64,000 nucleotides of DNA from Desulfopila aestuarii DSM 18488 (GTDB taxonomy: Bacteria; Desulfobacterota; Desulfobulbia; Desulfobulbales; Desulfocapsaceae): positions 186,001 to 250,000 of the forward strand of contig NZ_FRFE01000001.1 in NCBI RefSeq assembly GCF_900143695.1, read 5' to 3'. Shown piece by piece: positions 17,672 through 27,082 of the stretch. Made by a program: the position numbers and the translations under genes. The notes under the pieces are model-generated. The model was not told the origin of the DNA. It was given only the letters and a program-made list of their open reading frames with translations, and did no database searches. Numbering within the stretch: the stretch's first letter is position 1; every line of letters starts with the position of its first letter.

Positions 17672-18733
17672 GTGAACATCAACACCGTATCTGGAACTGC
17701 AGGGAGTGTTAAAAGCAATAACCTCCAGCTTGGCATGCTGCTCCTGAAGCTGCGGACCTTTATTGCTCTCTTTCTGGTAGTCGTCTATTTCAGCATAATG
17801 GCGCCCAATTTCCTGTCGATGGCAAACATGCTTATTATGGTGAAACATGTCGCCATTTATGCATTTCTTGCTATCGGTATGACATTTGTCATAATAACAG
17901 GCGGAATTGACCTTTCTGTAGGGTCCATTGTTGGTCTTGCCGGAATGGTTGCAGGTGGTCTCATCTATAACGGCTTGCATATACCGTTTATGAATGTGAC
18001 CATCTATTTTCACCTTCCCATGGTCATTCTTATCACCCTGGCAGTCGGAATAGCATGTGGAGCACTGAACGGTTTTCTGATAACCAGGTTTAAAGTAGCA
18101 CCATTTATTGCAACCCTGGGCCTGTTGTATATTGCAAGGGGTGCTGCTTTGCTTCTGTCCGATGGGAAAACATTTCCGAATCTCGTTGGCAGTGAAAAGC
18201 TTGGCAATACCGGTTTCCCCTGGCTTGGATCGGGAACCATCCTTGGCATTCCTTTAAGTATCTGCATCCTTGTTGTTCTCGGGCTTGCGGCAGCCTACCT
18301 CGCCAAATGTACTCCACTCGGCCGTCATATTTACTCGGTAGGTGGCAATGAGAGAGCTGCCTTGCTCTCTGGCGTTCGAGTGAACAGGGTAAAAATGTTT
18401 GTCTATATGTTCGCTGGATTTTGTGCAGCGATAGCTGGCTTGATCATTGCTTCACAGCTGGTGGCATCGCACCCGGCCTCCGGTGAGACATTCGAGCTTA
18501 CCGCAATTGCTGCCGCAGTTCTGGGTGGAACGTCGCTTGCCGGCGGTCGCGGGACCATCGGCGGTACTATTATCGGGGCCCTGGTTATCGGTGTTCTCGG
18601 AGACGGCATGGTTATGATGGGGGTTAGTACATTCTGGCAGATGGTAATTAAAGGCATAGTTATCGTGGCAGCAGTTGTAGTTGACCAGTTCCAGAGAGAT
18701 TTACAAAGCAGAGTAGCCTTGGCGGAAGATTAA
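17672..18733 (+). CDS. Sugar ABC transporter, permease (RbsC type)
   Basis: 353 residues with about eight to ten hydrophobic segments typical of the branched-chain/ribose permease family. Conserved parts include FVIITGGIDLSVGSIVGL (near residue 70), the PLGRHIYSVGGNERAALLSGV loop that contacts the ATPase (near 210) and AAAVLGGTSLAGGRGTIGGT (near 265). The frame is open from an upstream start at 17597, but the GTG at 17672 directly follows a GAGGAG ribosome binding site and gives the normal family length. Homodimeric inner-membrane channel of the importer. Confidence 0.93.
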   Translation: MNINTVSGTAGSVKSNNLQLGMLLLKLRTFIALFLVVVYFSIMAPNFLSMANMLIMVKHVAIYAFLAIGMTFVIITGGIDLSVGSIVGLAGMVAGGLIYNGLHIPFMNVTIYFHLPMVILITLAVGIACGALNGFLITRFKVAPFIATLGLLYIARGAALLLSDGKTFPNLVGSEKLGNTGFPWLGSGTILGIPLSICILVVLGLAAAYLAKCTPLGRHIYSVGGNERAALLSGVRVNRVKMFVYMFAGFCAAIAGLIIASQLVASHPASGETFELTAIAAAVLGGTSLAGGRGTIGGTIIGALVIGVLGDGMVMMGVSTFWQMVIKGIVIVAAVVVDQFQRDLQSRVALAED

Positions 18734-18749
18734 ACGGAGACACATTGTC

Positions 18750-20174
18750 ATGAAAATTATAGATAAGAAGAGCTGTTTGGGTGTAATTGTCGGTACTCGT
18801 GGTTTCTTCAATCCCATTCTGTGCGGATCTGCAAGAAAAGAACTGTTGGCATCACTTGACGCTCTTTCGATTGATTATGTTATCGCACCGGAGGACGCAA
18901 CTCCCCATGGTGCGGTTGAAACAATCGAGCATGCCAGACTGTATGCCAGACTTTTCCGCGAAAATGCCGAACGCATTGACGGCGTTCTTGTCATCCTGCC
19001 CAACTTTGGGGACGAGCTTGGAATTGTTCAGACACTGGATCTGGCTAAACTTGGTGTGCCGGTGATGGTTCAGGCCTGCAATGATGATGTGGATAAGGTT
19101 GATGTCTTTTCAAGAAGAGATGCTTTCTGCGGCAAAATATCTGTGTGTAATAATCTGTATCAGTATGGAATCCCTATCACGGACACAACACTGCACACCT
19201 GCGATATCAAAAGCCCTGAATTCCAGAATGACCTCAAACGATTTGCAGCTATATGCAGAACTGTAAAAGGGCTTTCGTGCGCCAGAATAGGTGCCATTGG
19301 TGCCCGACCAGCGGCTTTCCAAACGGTGCGCTATAGCGAAAAGATTCTTCAGGCTCATGGGATCACCGTTGTCCCTGTGGACTTGTCGGAAATTTTTGCA
19401 GCAGCAGCAAAATATGACGATGACGCCCAACTGGTCAAAGAAAAACTCGCAGAAATAAAAGCGTATGGCAATATTCCTGCCAGAATCCCATCAGAGCAGA
19501 TACTGCGGCAGACGAAATTTTCCGTAGCAGTTAATGACTGGATGGCACGTAACGAATGTGTCGCAAGCGCTATCCAATGCTGGACATCCATGCAGGACAA
19601 CTACGGCTGCGCATCATGCCTCACCATGAGCATGATGGGAGAAAACTCAATGCCAAGTGCCTGTGAAGTAGATGTCACCGGGGCCGTCTCCATGTATGCT
19701 CTCCTGCTTGCATCCGGGAATCCGCCAGGTTTTCTTGATTGGAATAATAATTATGGCTCAGAAGAAAACAAATGCGTCAACACGCATTGTAGTAATTTTC
19801 CAAAGGGATTCATGGGGATAACCCCTGAAATTGCCGATCTCGATATTCTGGGCGAAACCCTCGGTCGTGAAAACTGTTTTGGGGCAGTGAAAGGTCATGT
19901 TGCCTCAGGGCCCATGACCTATTTCAGGATTTCCACCGATGACCCGAGGGGGAAAATCAAATCCTATCTCGGCCAGGGAAAATTCACCGATGATCCATTC
20001 AATATGGATGGCGGGATCGCGGTCTGCAAGGTTCCCGAGTTACGTAAGCTGCTCGCCCATATCTGTCAGAACGGTTTTGAGCACCATGTCGCTATGGTCA
20101 GAGGCCAGGTCGCTGATATTCTCGAAGAGTCAATTGGGAAATATTTGGGATGGGACCTGTTCCATAACCGGTGA
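18750..20174 (+). CDS. L-fucose/L-arabinose isomerase-fold sugar isomerase (candidate D-apiose isomerase)
   Basis: 474 residues, cytoplasmic. The arrangement of an N-terminal Rossmann-like region (LGVIVGTRGFFNP), a central fold with RIGAIGARPAAFQTVRYSE, and a C-terminal region with CEVDVTGAVSMYALLLASG and FLDWNN is that of the FucI/AraA-like isomerase superfamily, in which a Glu and an Asp from these regions bind Mn(II). It follows the importer genes by 16 bp with a GGAGA ribosome binding site. Beside a kinase and a two-subunit transketolase it would supply the ketose that is phosphorylated and cleaved. Assignment to D-apiose is inference; other rare aldoses remain possible. Confidence 0.8.
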   Translation: MKIIDKKSCLGVIVGTRGFFNPILCGSARKELLASLDALSIDYVIAPEDATPHGAVETIEHARLYARLFRENAERIDGVLVILPNFGDELGIVQTLDLAKLGVPVMVQACNDDVDKVDVFSRRDAFCGKISVCNNLYQYGIPITDTTLHTCDIKSPEFQNDLKRFAAICRTVKGLSCARIGAIGARPAAFQTVRYSEKILQAHGITVVPVDLSEIFAAAAKYDDDAQLVKEKLAEIKAYGNIPARIPSEQILRQTKFSVAVNDWMARNECVASAIQCWTSMQDNYGCASCLTMSMMGENSMPSACEVDVTGAVSMYALLLASGNPPGFLDWNNNYGSEENKCVNTHCSNFPKGFMGITPEIADLDILGETLGRENCFGAVKGHVASGPMTYFRISTDDPRGKIKSYLGQGKFTDDPFNMDGGIAVCKVPELRKLLAHICQNGFEHHVAMVRGQVADILEESIGKYLGWDLFHNR

Positions 20175-20360
20175 TAACCTATTATTTTGTTTTGAAACTG
20201 AACGAATTTTCTTCGATCAAGATAAGCGGCGTGAAAGCTTTGAACAGTTTGCATTGCAGATAAAAAGGTGTATTGTGGGGGACTTGCGGCCAAGGTCAAT
20301 TCGCAAAAAGAACTCAATCTGAATCTGTCTTTCAACAAAAACAAGGATTTTTTTATCGGG

Positions 20361-21125
20361 ATGCTAGCAGAACAAAGGAGATTAAAAATTCTCGAGCTTA
20401 TTCGAGAAGAGGGAGGCGCAAGAGTTAGTAGCTTGAGTAAGCTTTTTAACGTTTCGGAGCCCACAATCCGCCAAGATCTCGAAAAGCTTGAAGGAGAAGG
20501 TTATGTAACCCGTAAACATGGCGGGGCCTTTCTGAAATCTGTACCACAATTGGTGCAGACCATGACGCTCGAACATCTCGAGAACATGGATAAGAAACGG
20601 TTGATCGGACAAAAAGCTTCGGAATATGTCCATCACGGGGAGACTATTATTCTCGATGCCGGGTCTACCACGACGGAGATGATTGAAGGACTAGCTCTCA
20701 AGCAGAACCTGAAAATTATTACTAATGCTTTAAATATTGTTTTGCGTCTCGGTGCTATTCCAAACTGTACCGTTTTCTCATCTGGGGGGCAATTCAAGCC
20801 TCCGACTCTTTCCCTTTCCGGTGAAAAAGCTGCTGATTTTTTTACCGATGTGCATGCTTCCAAACTTTTTCTCGCAACCGGCGGAATTTCGTTTGATGCT
20901 GGCCTGACATATCCTGGATTTAACGATTTATATGTGAAAAAGGCTATGATAAAGGCAGCAAAGGAGGTCTTTCTGTTAGCCGATTCAACGAAAATCGGGA
21001 AAGTATCATTTGCCTCTTTAGGCGGTCTGGATTTGATTGATTATTTTATTACAGACAAGTCCATAAAAGATGAAGACAGACTCCGTTTCCAGGAAATGGG
21101 AGTAGAAGTGATTATTGCAGAATAA
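20361..21125 (+). CDS. DeoR-family transcriptional repressor
   Basis: 254 residues, the usual length. N-terminal DeoR helix-turn-helix (RRLKILELIREEG, then VSSLSKLFNVSEPTIRQDLEKLEGEG), then the DeoRC sugar-phosphate sensor with the phosphate-binding loops DAGSTTTEMI and ITNALNIV and the C-terminal LADSTKIGK. The frame extends upstream to 20268, but the ATG at 20361 begins MLAEQRRLKI, the standard family start. It lies 187 bp after the isomerase and probably controls the divergent control region at 14107-14371, where TTTCGTAAA-like elements repeat. The effector is likely a phosphorylated intermediate of the pathway. Confidence 0.9.
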   Translation: MLAEQRRLKILELIREEGGARVSSLSKLFNVSEPTIRQDLEKLEGEGYVTRKHGGAFLKSVPQLVQTMTLEHLENMDKKRLIGQKASEYVHHGETIILDAGSTTTEMIEGLALKQNLKIITNALNIVLRLGAIPNCTVFSSGGQFKPPTLSLSGEKAADFFTDVHASKLFLATGGISFDAGLTYPGFNDLYVKKAMIKAAKEVFLLADSTKIGKVSFASLGGLDLIDYFITDKSIKDEDRLRFQEMGVEVIIAE

Positions 21126-21621
21126 TTGATTTCCTTATTTTTACTTTGTCACATTTCCCAGTCTCCGCCAGGCATAAACTGAATCCACAAACAGATGTTT
21201 GCTTTTGCCAAAGTCCAACAGCCATCAGTCGAAGAACTTCCTCCTGAGTCACATCCCGGCGTAACAGAAAATACGGGTTTCCAACATGAAGAGCGCTGGC
21301 ACAACCATTGCGATGTGGTGGTGCCAAGCTCACCAACCACAGTTCTGGTGTTTATCCATTCTGGCCAAGCCCTTGGCATCCTAAAAGAACGTTCGACAAA
21401 ATAACACAGGTCCTTCATGTATTCGAATCTCTCGAGTGTTGTCTAGGCCGGGATGTTGTAGAAAGATCATCTGGCCCTTTCCAAAACTATCCTCTCAAAG
21501 AATTTTTCTGCCTTCAACGCTAGACAATAACAAATAGAATTGATTCAGAATATTGTCTAACTTCATGCCAGGCCAGCAGGTTTTCCCCTGTCTTTGGAGA
21601 TCTGCGATTTTGTAAAAGGGT
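21126..21621. other. 496-bp intergenic region without a clear gene
   Basis: Between the DeoR gene and the hybrid kinase. Short open frames exist on both strands but none has a convincing start, ribosome binding site or recognisable protein. It contains a 9-bp inverted repeat, TAGACAATA at 21521-21529 and its complement at 21551-21559, in the probable promoter region of the kinase gene. Part of the region could be a decayed gene, but I cannot show it. Confidence 0.4.
21521..21559. promoter_or_regulatory. 9-bp inverted repeat upstream of hybrid kinase
   Basis: Arms TAGACAATA and TATTGTCTA with start points 30 bp apart, that is, about three helical turns on one face of the DNA. This spacing fits a protein dimer or two dimers. 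No regulator can be named. Confidence 0.35.
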
Positions 21622-24429
21622 GTGGAATTGCCTACAATGGAAATACACGATGTTGGTACTTTCCTTTTTCAGATGGCTTTTATGAAGATACGAACACAGA
21701 TATCGATCTATCTTGGCCCCTTCATCCTGATCGTCATCAGCACCATCTTTTTTCTAAACTATCACTTTGTCCGTTCTTATCTCAGGGAAAATGCCAACAT
21801 CGAGCTGCAAAAAACTGAGCAGAACATGCATCGCGCTGCCCAGGAACTGCTCAGCACCGCAATCAGTAATTATCTGCGAGCCATAACTGAAAAAAATCTT
21901 GAATTTATTGAAGAACAATATGCCCTCTATCGTCTCGGAAAACTTACAGAAAGGGAAGCTAAAGATAAAATTCAGATGCATTTCAACCTGCAGACCGTCG
22001 GCAAGAGTGGTTATCTCGTAGCTGTCAAAGAAATGAACAGTCAACTCTTCCTCGACCTCCATCCTTTTCTCCCGGGGAGTAATTGCACTGCTACTGAAGG
22101 GTGTAAAACCTGGGCCGCCACACGTCATGGATTCACTGAGTACGACTGGAAAAATCCTGCAGATAACAGCTTTAGAAAAAAAGCTGCCTATGTACTCGAA
22201 TTCCCCGAATGGAACTGGATCGTCGGAGCATCCTCATATCGGGATGAGTTTGTCGATCTTGTCGATGTCGAGGAGCTTGGCAGACTCATACGTCCAGTGC
22301 GCATCAACAAAAGCGGGTACTTCTTTCTCTTTGATGAAAAGGGCACAATCCTCCTTCATCCTGAGTTTTCCAATATTGACGGAACTGCGTTGGTCAACAG
22401 TAAGGGTGAAAACATTCTCACGCTTCTTCTGGCAAGCAGAGACGGTTACCTCACCTATCTCTGGAAAAACCCATCAGAAGAGACGGAACAACGTAAATAC
22501 GCTTTTGTCGATAAGCTTGAAGGGTACAATTGGTATCTTGTCGCCACAGGGTATCTCAGTGAAATCTACGAACCGATCGAATACCTGAAAACCTTGACCA
22601 TGGCAATGGTTTTGCTCATGGGAATCGCATTGTTTTATATCATCATCCGACTGAGCAACGTGATCTCAACGCCGCTTCATACCTTAAAAGACGGTGTTGA
22701 TCTTTTCTACGCATATCGCGATCGTTTTCACTGGCAGCACCATAACATCGATGAGATCAATGTCCTCGGTTACGCTTTCTCCCGGATGTCCTCTGAGCTT
22801 AACCGATCACTGGCAGGACTTGAGGAAAAGAACCTTGAACTGAGACGTTCAGACCAGGAGAAGGAGAAAAACAGACTTTTCCTTGACAGCATGATCAACT
22901 CAATGCCTTCAATCATTATCGGTGTTGACCAGATACTGTGTGTGACCCTGTGGAATGCACAGGCGCAGCTCGCAACAGGATTACACCCTGAAGAAGCACA
23001 CGGCAAGTTACTGTTTACTGTTTTTCCTGAAATGTCTGAGCATCAGGAACAATTGCAGAGATCGATTGGTGAGAAAGCTCTTCTCGTGTTGCCCTATTTT
23101 CGAACTGACGAGTTTGGTAAAACAGAATATTCAGAGATCACAGTTTCACCATTGTTCTCACCTCAGAAGGCCGGAGCAGTCATCCGTATTGATCGAGTTA
23201 CAGACCGTATCGAGATGGAACAACGGCTGCGCCAAAGCCAGAAGATGGATGCTGTCGGACAGCTTGCTGGAGGCATCGCCCACGATTTCAATAACATGCT
23301 AAGTGGCATTGTTGGTTCCGCTGAGCTCCTGCGCCTGCGGGTTGGTCCCGAAAATCAGCAACTCGTTAAAATCATAACTGATGCCTCCATTCGAGCCGGC
23401 GAGTTGATCCAAAAGCTCCTCGCATTTTCACGCAAGGAACCGATCACCTTTGTATCTGTCAACGTGCATAACATCATTTCCGACACCACTGATATTCTTC
23501 ATAGAACACTCGACAAGCGAATTTCCATAGAATCCCGTCTTGAGGCTGAGTCAACCACTGTCATGGGGGACTGGAGTCAGCTCCAGAACAGCCTGCTCAA
23601 TATCGGCATAAATGCCGGGCATGCCATGCCGGATGGCGGAATCTTAACATTTTCTACAGCTAATATTGAGTTGGAAGAAATGTACTGCTCGAATATGCCT
23701 TTTGACATTACCCCCGGCACCTATCTGCAGGTGACAATTCGAGATACCGGCTGTGGCATCGCCAAGGAAAACCTCAAACGGATTTTTGAACCTTTTTTTA
23801 CAACCAGAGAAATCAACAAGGGAACTGGACTCGGCCTTGCAGCAGTCTATGGTGCTGTCCAGCAGCATAAGGGGGCTATTACGGTTTATAGCGAAATCGA
23901 TCATGGCACGGAATTCAGCTTATACCTCCCACTATCAAACGTTAAAGACACTGTTGAAAAGATACCTGAAGAGCTGGTATGTGGCGAAGGGTGTATACTG
24001 GTGGTGGATGATGAGCCAGTGGTTCGTATCACTGCGAAAAGCATGCTGGAGCGGCTCGGCTACTCCGTTCTCGAGGCAGAAAACGGTAAGGAAGGACTCG
24101 AAGTCTATAAACAGCACCAGCAACACATTTCGCTTGTGCTGCTTGACATGCTCATGCCTGTAATGGATGGCTCATCCTGCTTTTTCAATCTCAAAGCAAT
24201 AGACCCTGATGTAAAAGTCGTCATCTCCTCCGGCTTTACCCGTGCTGCAGACCTCGTCAGCCTGAAAGAACATGGCTTATGCAATTTCATACGGAAACCT
24301 TATAGCATGACCCAGGTCAGCCAAGTCATCGCCCAGGCACTGAATCGCCCTACAGCTCTGTCAAAGACTCTTCAAGCACAATATTTGCCAGATACAACGA
24401 CGCACACGACGCGTACAACCGAGCAATAG
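21622..24429 (+). CDS. Hybrid histidine kinase with double Cache sensor, PAS and receiver domains
   Basis: Up to 935 residues. A membrane helix (about 27-47) is followed by a long periplasmic region with two Cache-type halves, near residues 125-215 and 228-325. The first ends in [14 protein letters not shown], the second in [18 protein letters not shown] second membrane helix lies at about 332-350, then a HAMP-like linker, PAS (about 425-535), HisKA with phosphorylated His554 in [12 protein letters not shown], HATPase ([13 protein letters not shown]) and a C-terminal receiver with Asp842 in LLDMLMP. Start is uncertain: GTG at 21622, or ATG at 21637 or 21682. No response regulator gene is next to it. 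Confidence 0.9.
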   Translation: MELPTMEIHDVGTFLFQMAFMKIRTQISIYLGPFILIVISTIFFLNYHFVRSYLRENANIELQKTEQNMHRAAQELLSTAISNYLRAITEKNLEFIEEQYALYRLGKLTEREAKDKIQMHFNLQTVGKSGYLVAVKEMNSQLFLDLHPFLPGSNCTATEGCKTWAATRHGFTEYDWKNPADNSFRKKAAYVLEFPEWNWIVGASSYRDEFVDLVDVEELGRLIRPVRINKSGYFFLFDEKGTILLHPEFSNIDGTALVNSKGENILTLLLASRDGYLTYLWKNPSEETEQRKYAFVDKLEGYNWYLVATGYLSEIYEPIEYLKTLTMAMVLLMGIALFYIIIRLSNVISTPLHTLKDGVDLFYAYRDRFHWQHHNIDEINVLGYAFSRMSSELNRSLAGLEEKNLELRRSDQEKEKNRLFLDSMINSMPSIIIGVDQILCVTLWNAQAQLATGLHPEEAHGKLLFTVFPEMSEHQEQLQRSIGEKALLVLPYFRTDEFGKTEYSEITVSPLFSPQKAGAVIRIDRVTDRIEMEQRLRQSQKMDAVGQLAGGIAHDFNNMLSGIVGSAELLRLRVGPENQQLVKIITDASIRAGELIQKLLAFSRKEPITFVSVNVHNIISDTTDILHRTLDKRISIESRLEAESTTVMGDWSQLQNSLLNIGINAGHAMPDGGILTFSTANIELEEMYCSNMPFDITPGTYLQVTIRDTGCGIAKENLKRIFEPFFTTREINKGTGLGLAAVYGAVQQHKGAITVYSEIDHGTEFSLYLPLSNVKDTVEKIPEELVCGEGCILVVDDEPVVRITAKSMLERLGYSVLEAENGKEGLEVYKQHQQHISLVLLDMLMPVMDGSSCFFNLKAIDPDVKVVISSGFTRAADLVSLKEHGLCNFIRKPYSMTQVSQVIAQALNRPTALSKTLQAQYLPDTTTHTTRTTEQ

Positions 24430-24495
24430 ATCAACAACATCAGCGGATAGTTGAATATTTTTCGCATTTATCCAGGCAAAATGGTCGATCTGTTC

Positions 24496-24524
24496 TTGAC
24501 AATTTAGGTCGATTGACCTAAATT
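24496..24524 (+). promoter_or_regulatory. Promoter overlapped by a perfect palindromic operator
   Basis: TTGACA at 24496-24501 and TAAATT at 24519-24524 with an ideal 17-bp spacer. The spacer and -10 element are filled by a perfect inverted repeat AATTTAGGTC (24501-24510), GATT, and its complement (24515-24524). Related half-sites (GGTCGATC, TTGACC, GGTTGATC) occur within 30 bp on both sides. The repressor may be the TetR protein encoded at 24742. Confidence 0.55.
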
Positions 24525-24574
24525 GGCGATCAGTTGACCTTGAATGGTTGATCGTTTTTACAGATAACTATCAG

Positions 24575-24604
24575 TGATGCATTTCTATCAGGTGCATCAT
24601 TTTT
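24575..24604 (+). terminator. Weak intrinsic terminator inside the small-RNA candidate
   Basis: TGATGCA (24575-24581) pairs with TGCATCA (24593-24599) across an 11-nt loop and is followed by TTTTT (24600-24604). Confidence 0.5.
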
Positions 24605-24671
24605 CATACACGAGACTCTTTCGAATCGCTTATCTCCCTACCCCATCTCTCTTAACAAGCGGTTCGCAAGT

Positions 24672-24711
24672 GGGAGGGGAAGGTTCTTAACCTTCCCCTC
24701 CCGGGTTTTTT
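24672..24711 (+). terminator. Strong intrinsic terminator
   Basis: GGGAGGGGAAGGTT (24672-24685) pairs perfectly with 24689-24702 across a 3-nt loop; GGG and then TTTTTT (24706-24711) follow. It ends any plus-strand transcript before the TetR gene. Confidence 0.85.
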
Positions 24712-24741
24712 GAGCACTCTCTTTCTGTATCCGCCTTATCG

Positions 24742-25428
24742 ATGGCCCACTTCCGGACAACATCAAAAAGTACGATGATGAGAAGGTCCACCGCCACCCG
24801 CTCAGCCCTTATCGCCGCAGCCGGAGAACTTTTTGCCGAGTTCGGCTTCGAAGGTGTCAGTACCAGGATGATTGCTGATCGGGCCGACGTCAAACAGAGT
24901 GCTATCCACTATCATTTCGGCAGTAAGGAAAGTCTCTACACCGAAACCTGCCTCGCCGCCCACGCTCGCGGCAACCACACCACATTTTCCGATGTGCTGC
25001 AGGAGAACCCGCGGCTGATGGAAAGCCCAGAAGGACAGGCAGAAATTATCCGCACCACCGTTTTTCGCAAATTCCATGACCATTTCCGGCCGGATCGTCC
25101 CGAATGGGAGGCAAGACTTTTGCTGCGGGAAATCGCTTCACCAACTATTGCAATGTCCACCCTGATAGAAGTCATTTACCGGCCGGATAATGAAAACACG
25201 GCCCGCTTTTATCAATCTGTTCGACCAAAGGCATCGGATGCTGCCGCCGCCGCCTGGGCCGATCTTATCTACGGCCAGATCCTGCTCTACAGCATGGCGC
25301 GAAAAAGCATTGAAATGGCACGCGGCGAAGACGCTCTCAGCGAAAAATACTATCATACGGCCGCTGCCACCCTGGCACGGGCCATGATTCTCGAAGCCGG
25401 CCTACCATTGCCCACTGACCTGCAATAA
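24742..25428 (+). CDS. TetR/CerR-family transcriptional regulator
   Basis: 228 residues. N-terminal TetR helix-turn-helix: ALIAAAGELFAEFGFEGVST, then MIADRADVKQSAIHYHFGSKE (about residues 22-65). The C-terminal part, with a FRPDRPEWEARLLLREIASPT segment, resembles the CerR type (DUF1956). ATG codons at 24742, 24775 and 24778 are all possible starts. It directly follows a strong terminator and a promoter with palindromic operator that may be its own target. Downstream is a convergent lipid-type operon, not obviously its target. Effector unknown. Confidence 0.88.
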   Translation: MAHFRTTSKSTMMRRSTATRSALIAAAGELFAEFGFEGVSTRMIADRADVKQSAIHYHFGSKESLYTETCLAAHARGNHTTFSDVLQENPRLMESPEGQAEIIRTTVFRKFHDHFRPDRPEWEARLLLREIASPTIAMSTLIEVIYRPDNENTARFYQSVRPKASDAAAAAWADLIYGQILLYSMARKSIEMARGEDALSEKYYHTAAATLARAMILEAGLPLPTDLQ

Positions 25429-25457
25429 CAGATTATTTGAAACTTCTTTTCCCCACC

Positions 25458-26531
25458 TCAGGGAATTCTCTGCACCAGCTCCCTGATCGCACCAAACTCA
25501 ACACTCTCCAGAAACTGCTCACCCAATCTGCGGCTCATGGTAACAGCTCGATTCCAGGCAGCTACCCGTTCGCTATCCCGGCCAGCCAGGCTGACGAAGT
25601 CACGGCGATCGGGAATACGGGAAAAAGGCAACTCTGCCACAAATTGCGGGGATGGGGCAAGCAGCAGGACATCGGCCAAACGACAACCGTCAGCGATACG
25701 GCTTTTGCGCCCTTTATCGAGCCAACCCAGAGTCACTTCCGAATAGAAATGCGGGTAGAGAACTATGCCTTTTTGACCGCCAAGAAAATCAAACGCTGGA
25801 TGATAGTGGTATAGCCCGCCGTCACGGTAGGAGCCCGGCTGTGCTCCATGAATGGTGCGTACGCTTTTCATCACGCAGGGAATGGAGCCACTGGCAAGAA
25901 CCGCCTGGCGGAAATTGGTGGTTGTCAGTTGAACCTCGCCACCAACAAATTCTTCAGAACCCAAAAACGGCGGCGAAGTACGTGGATCATAAAAGAGGGT
26001 CGGGGGGCAGAGCTTTTGAAACAGGCTGCGCGAAAATCGATTGGCGAGCCAGGCAGCTAGCAGGCCGGCCAGCTCTATCTGAGGGTGATCGGAGGCAAGC
26101 AACCCGCGACAGCGAACACTGGAGAGATGCAGACGGCAATACGGATGAGCCAACACCTCTTCAGGTACCCCCGGCCCCAGAAACTCCTCGAGTATCCGGC
26201 CAGTTTCACGTGCAACCTGCTCGGAGGTAATCTTCCCCTGGTAATATTGGTGAATGTAGGCCCTGGCCAAAGTGGTGAAACCATCTTCAGGGTCTCTGCG
26301 TGCCGCTGCCACAGATTTCCATGAACCGATAGATGTCCCATACAGATGGAGGGGTTGTGTTCGACCGGAAAACCACTGTCCGAAAATTGCGCTTTCCAAC
26401 CCATGCAGCACCAGCCATTTGGCGGCACCAGATGCACCCACCACCATCTGGACCTCGTCCGGGCTGAGGCCATCTGCGCGAATGCGTTCATAAGCCCTAT
26501 GACCAGCCAGAAACAGTAGATCGGAAGCCAT
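25458..26531 (-). CDS. Patatin-like acyl hydrolase
   Basis: 357 residues. The nucleophile elbow GTSIGSW (about residues 65-71, Ser in GxSxG) and the second catalytic element YRDGGLYHYHP (Asp in DGG, about residues 236-246) identify the Ser-Asp dyad of patatin-like phospholipases. An early VVGASGAAKWL segment takes the place of the usual glycine-rich oxyanion loop. There is no signal peptide, so it is probably cytoplasmic or membrane-associated. The GGGAGGG ribosome binding site is clear. It is the third gene of a TetR-hotdog thioesterase-patatin operon, which suggests release or turnover of acyl chains. Substrate unknown. Confidence 0.85.
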   Translation of the reverse strand: MASDLLFLAGHRAYERIRADGLSPDEVQMVVGASGAAKWLVLHGLESAIFGQWFSGRTQPLHLYGTSIGSWKSVAAARRDPEDGFTTLARAYIHQYYQGKITSEQVARETGRILEEFLGPGVPEEVLAHPYCRLHLSSVRCRGLLASDHPQIELAGLLAAWLANRFSRSLFQKLCPPTLFYDPRTSPPFLGSEEFVGGEVQLTTTNFRQAVLASGSIPCVMKSVRTIHGAQPGSYRDGGLYHYHPAFDFLGGQKGIVLYPHFYSEVTLGWLDKGRKSRIADGCRLADVLLLAPSPQFVAELPFSRIPDRRDFVSLAGRDSERVAAWNRAVTMSRRLGEQFLESVEFGAIRELVQRIP

Positions 26532-26558
26532 TGTTCCCTCCCAACGATTACCTGTGCT

Positions 26559-27068
26559 TTACGAAATGGCAGCAGCCATGGCTGCAAGGTCCTCTTCCGG
26601 CATAATCCCCATTCGCAGGAACTGCTCCCGGGTAAAAAGGGCAAACTCCCCTTCCGATTCAGCGCAGACGAGTCCCCCTTCATCACGAATTTCCGCCTTC
26701 ACCAGCACCCGCTTTTCACTCACGCGTTCTTTGATCGAGCCTGTGACAGTGAGTACAGCACCGATGTATACCGGTCGTTTGAAGGCCACTTGCATTGTCC
26801 TGGTAAGCATGAATTTACCGGTCAGGATCATGACCGTCCAACCCATCATTTCATCAAGCATAGTGGAAAGAATACCGCCATGAATGAGATTGGACCACCC
26901 TCTGAATCGTTGCTCCATTTTGACCGTGGACCTGAGCGTTGTTCCATTTGACTCAAAACACATTTGCAAGCCATGCGGATTCTCCAGACCACAGCCGAAA
27001 CACTCGCGATCAACCGCTATCAAAGGTTGCCAGAGGTTGCCTGCCATCGTCTCTTTTCCTTCAAACAT
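26559..27068 (-). CDS. Hotdog-fold acyl-CoA thioesterase (PaaI/YiiD type)
   Basis: 169 residues. The N-terminal segment RECFGCGLENPHGLQM is typical of a subgroup of hotdog thioesterases. The catalytic helix region SNLIHGGILSTMLDEMMGW (about residues 58-76) contains the HGG motif and the conserved Asp/Glu, and the next strand carries the MLTRTMQVAFKRPV stretch. The open frame extends to 27143, but the paired ATGs at 27071 and 27068 follow GGAGG; 27068 has the better spacing. The preceding TetR gene ends 14 bp upstream and the patatin gene starts 27 bp downstream. Hydrolyses an acyl-CoA thioester; chain length unknown. Confidence 0.88.
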   Translation of the reverse strand: MFEGKETMAGNLWQPLIAVDRECFGCGLENPHGLQMCFESNGTTLRSTVKMEQRFRGWSNLIHGGILSTMLDEMMGWTVMILTGKFMLTRTMQVAFKRPVYIGAVLTVTGSIKERVSEKRVLVKAEIRDEGGLVCAESEGEFALFTREQFLRMGIMPEEDLAAMAAAIS

Positions 27069-27082
27069 CATATCCTCCTGTA

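Larger units (their letters stand above)
24531..24711 (+). ncRNA. Candidate small RNA or untranslated leader
   Basis: A transcript from the promoter at 24496-24524 would start near 24531. It meets a first hairpin with T run at 24575-24604 (about 75 nt) and a second, very strong one at 24672-24711 (about 180 nt), both before the TetR gene at 24742. No credible open reading frame is seen in it. This layout fits a regulated small RNA, but a leader with attenuation for tetR is an alternative. Confidence 0.35.

Noticed and set aside
21149-21523. Short open frames on both strands in the gap before the hybrid kinase
   Set aside because: No ribosome binding site, no recognisable motif, and overlapping frames on both strands; kept as an unexplained region only.
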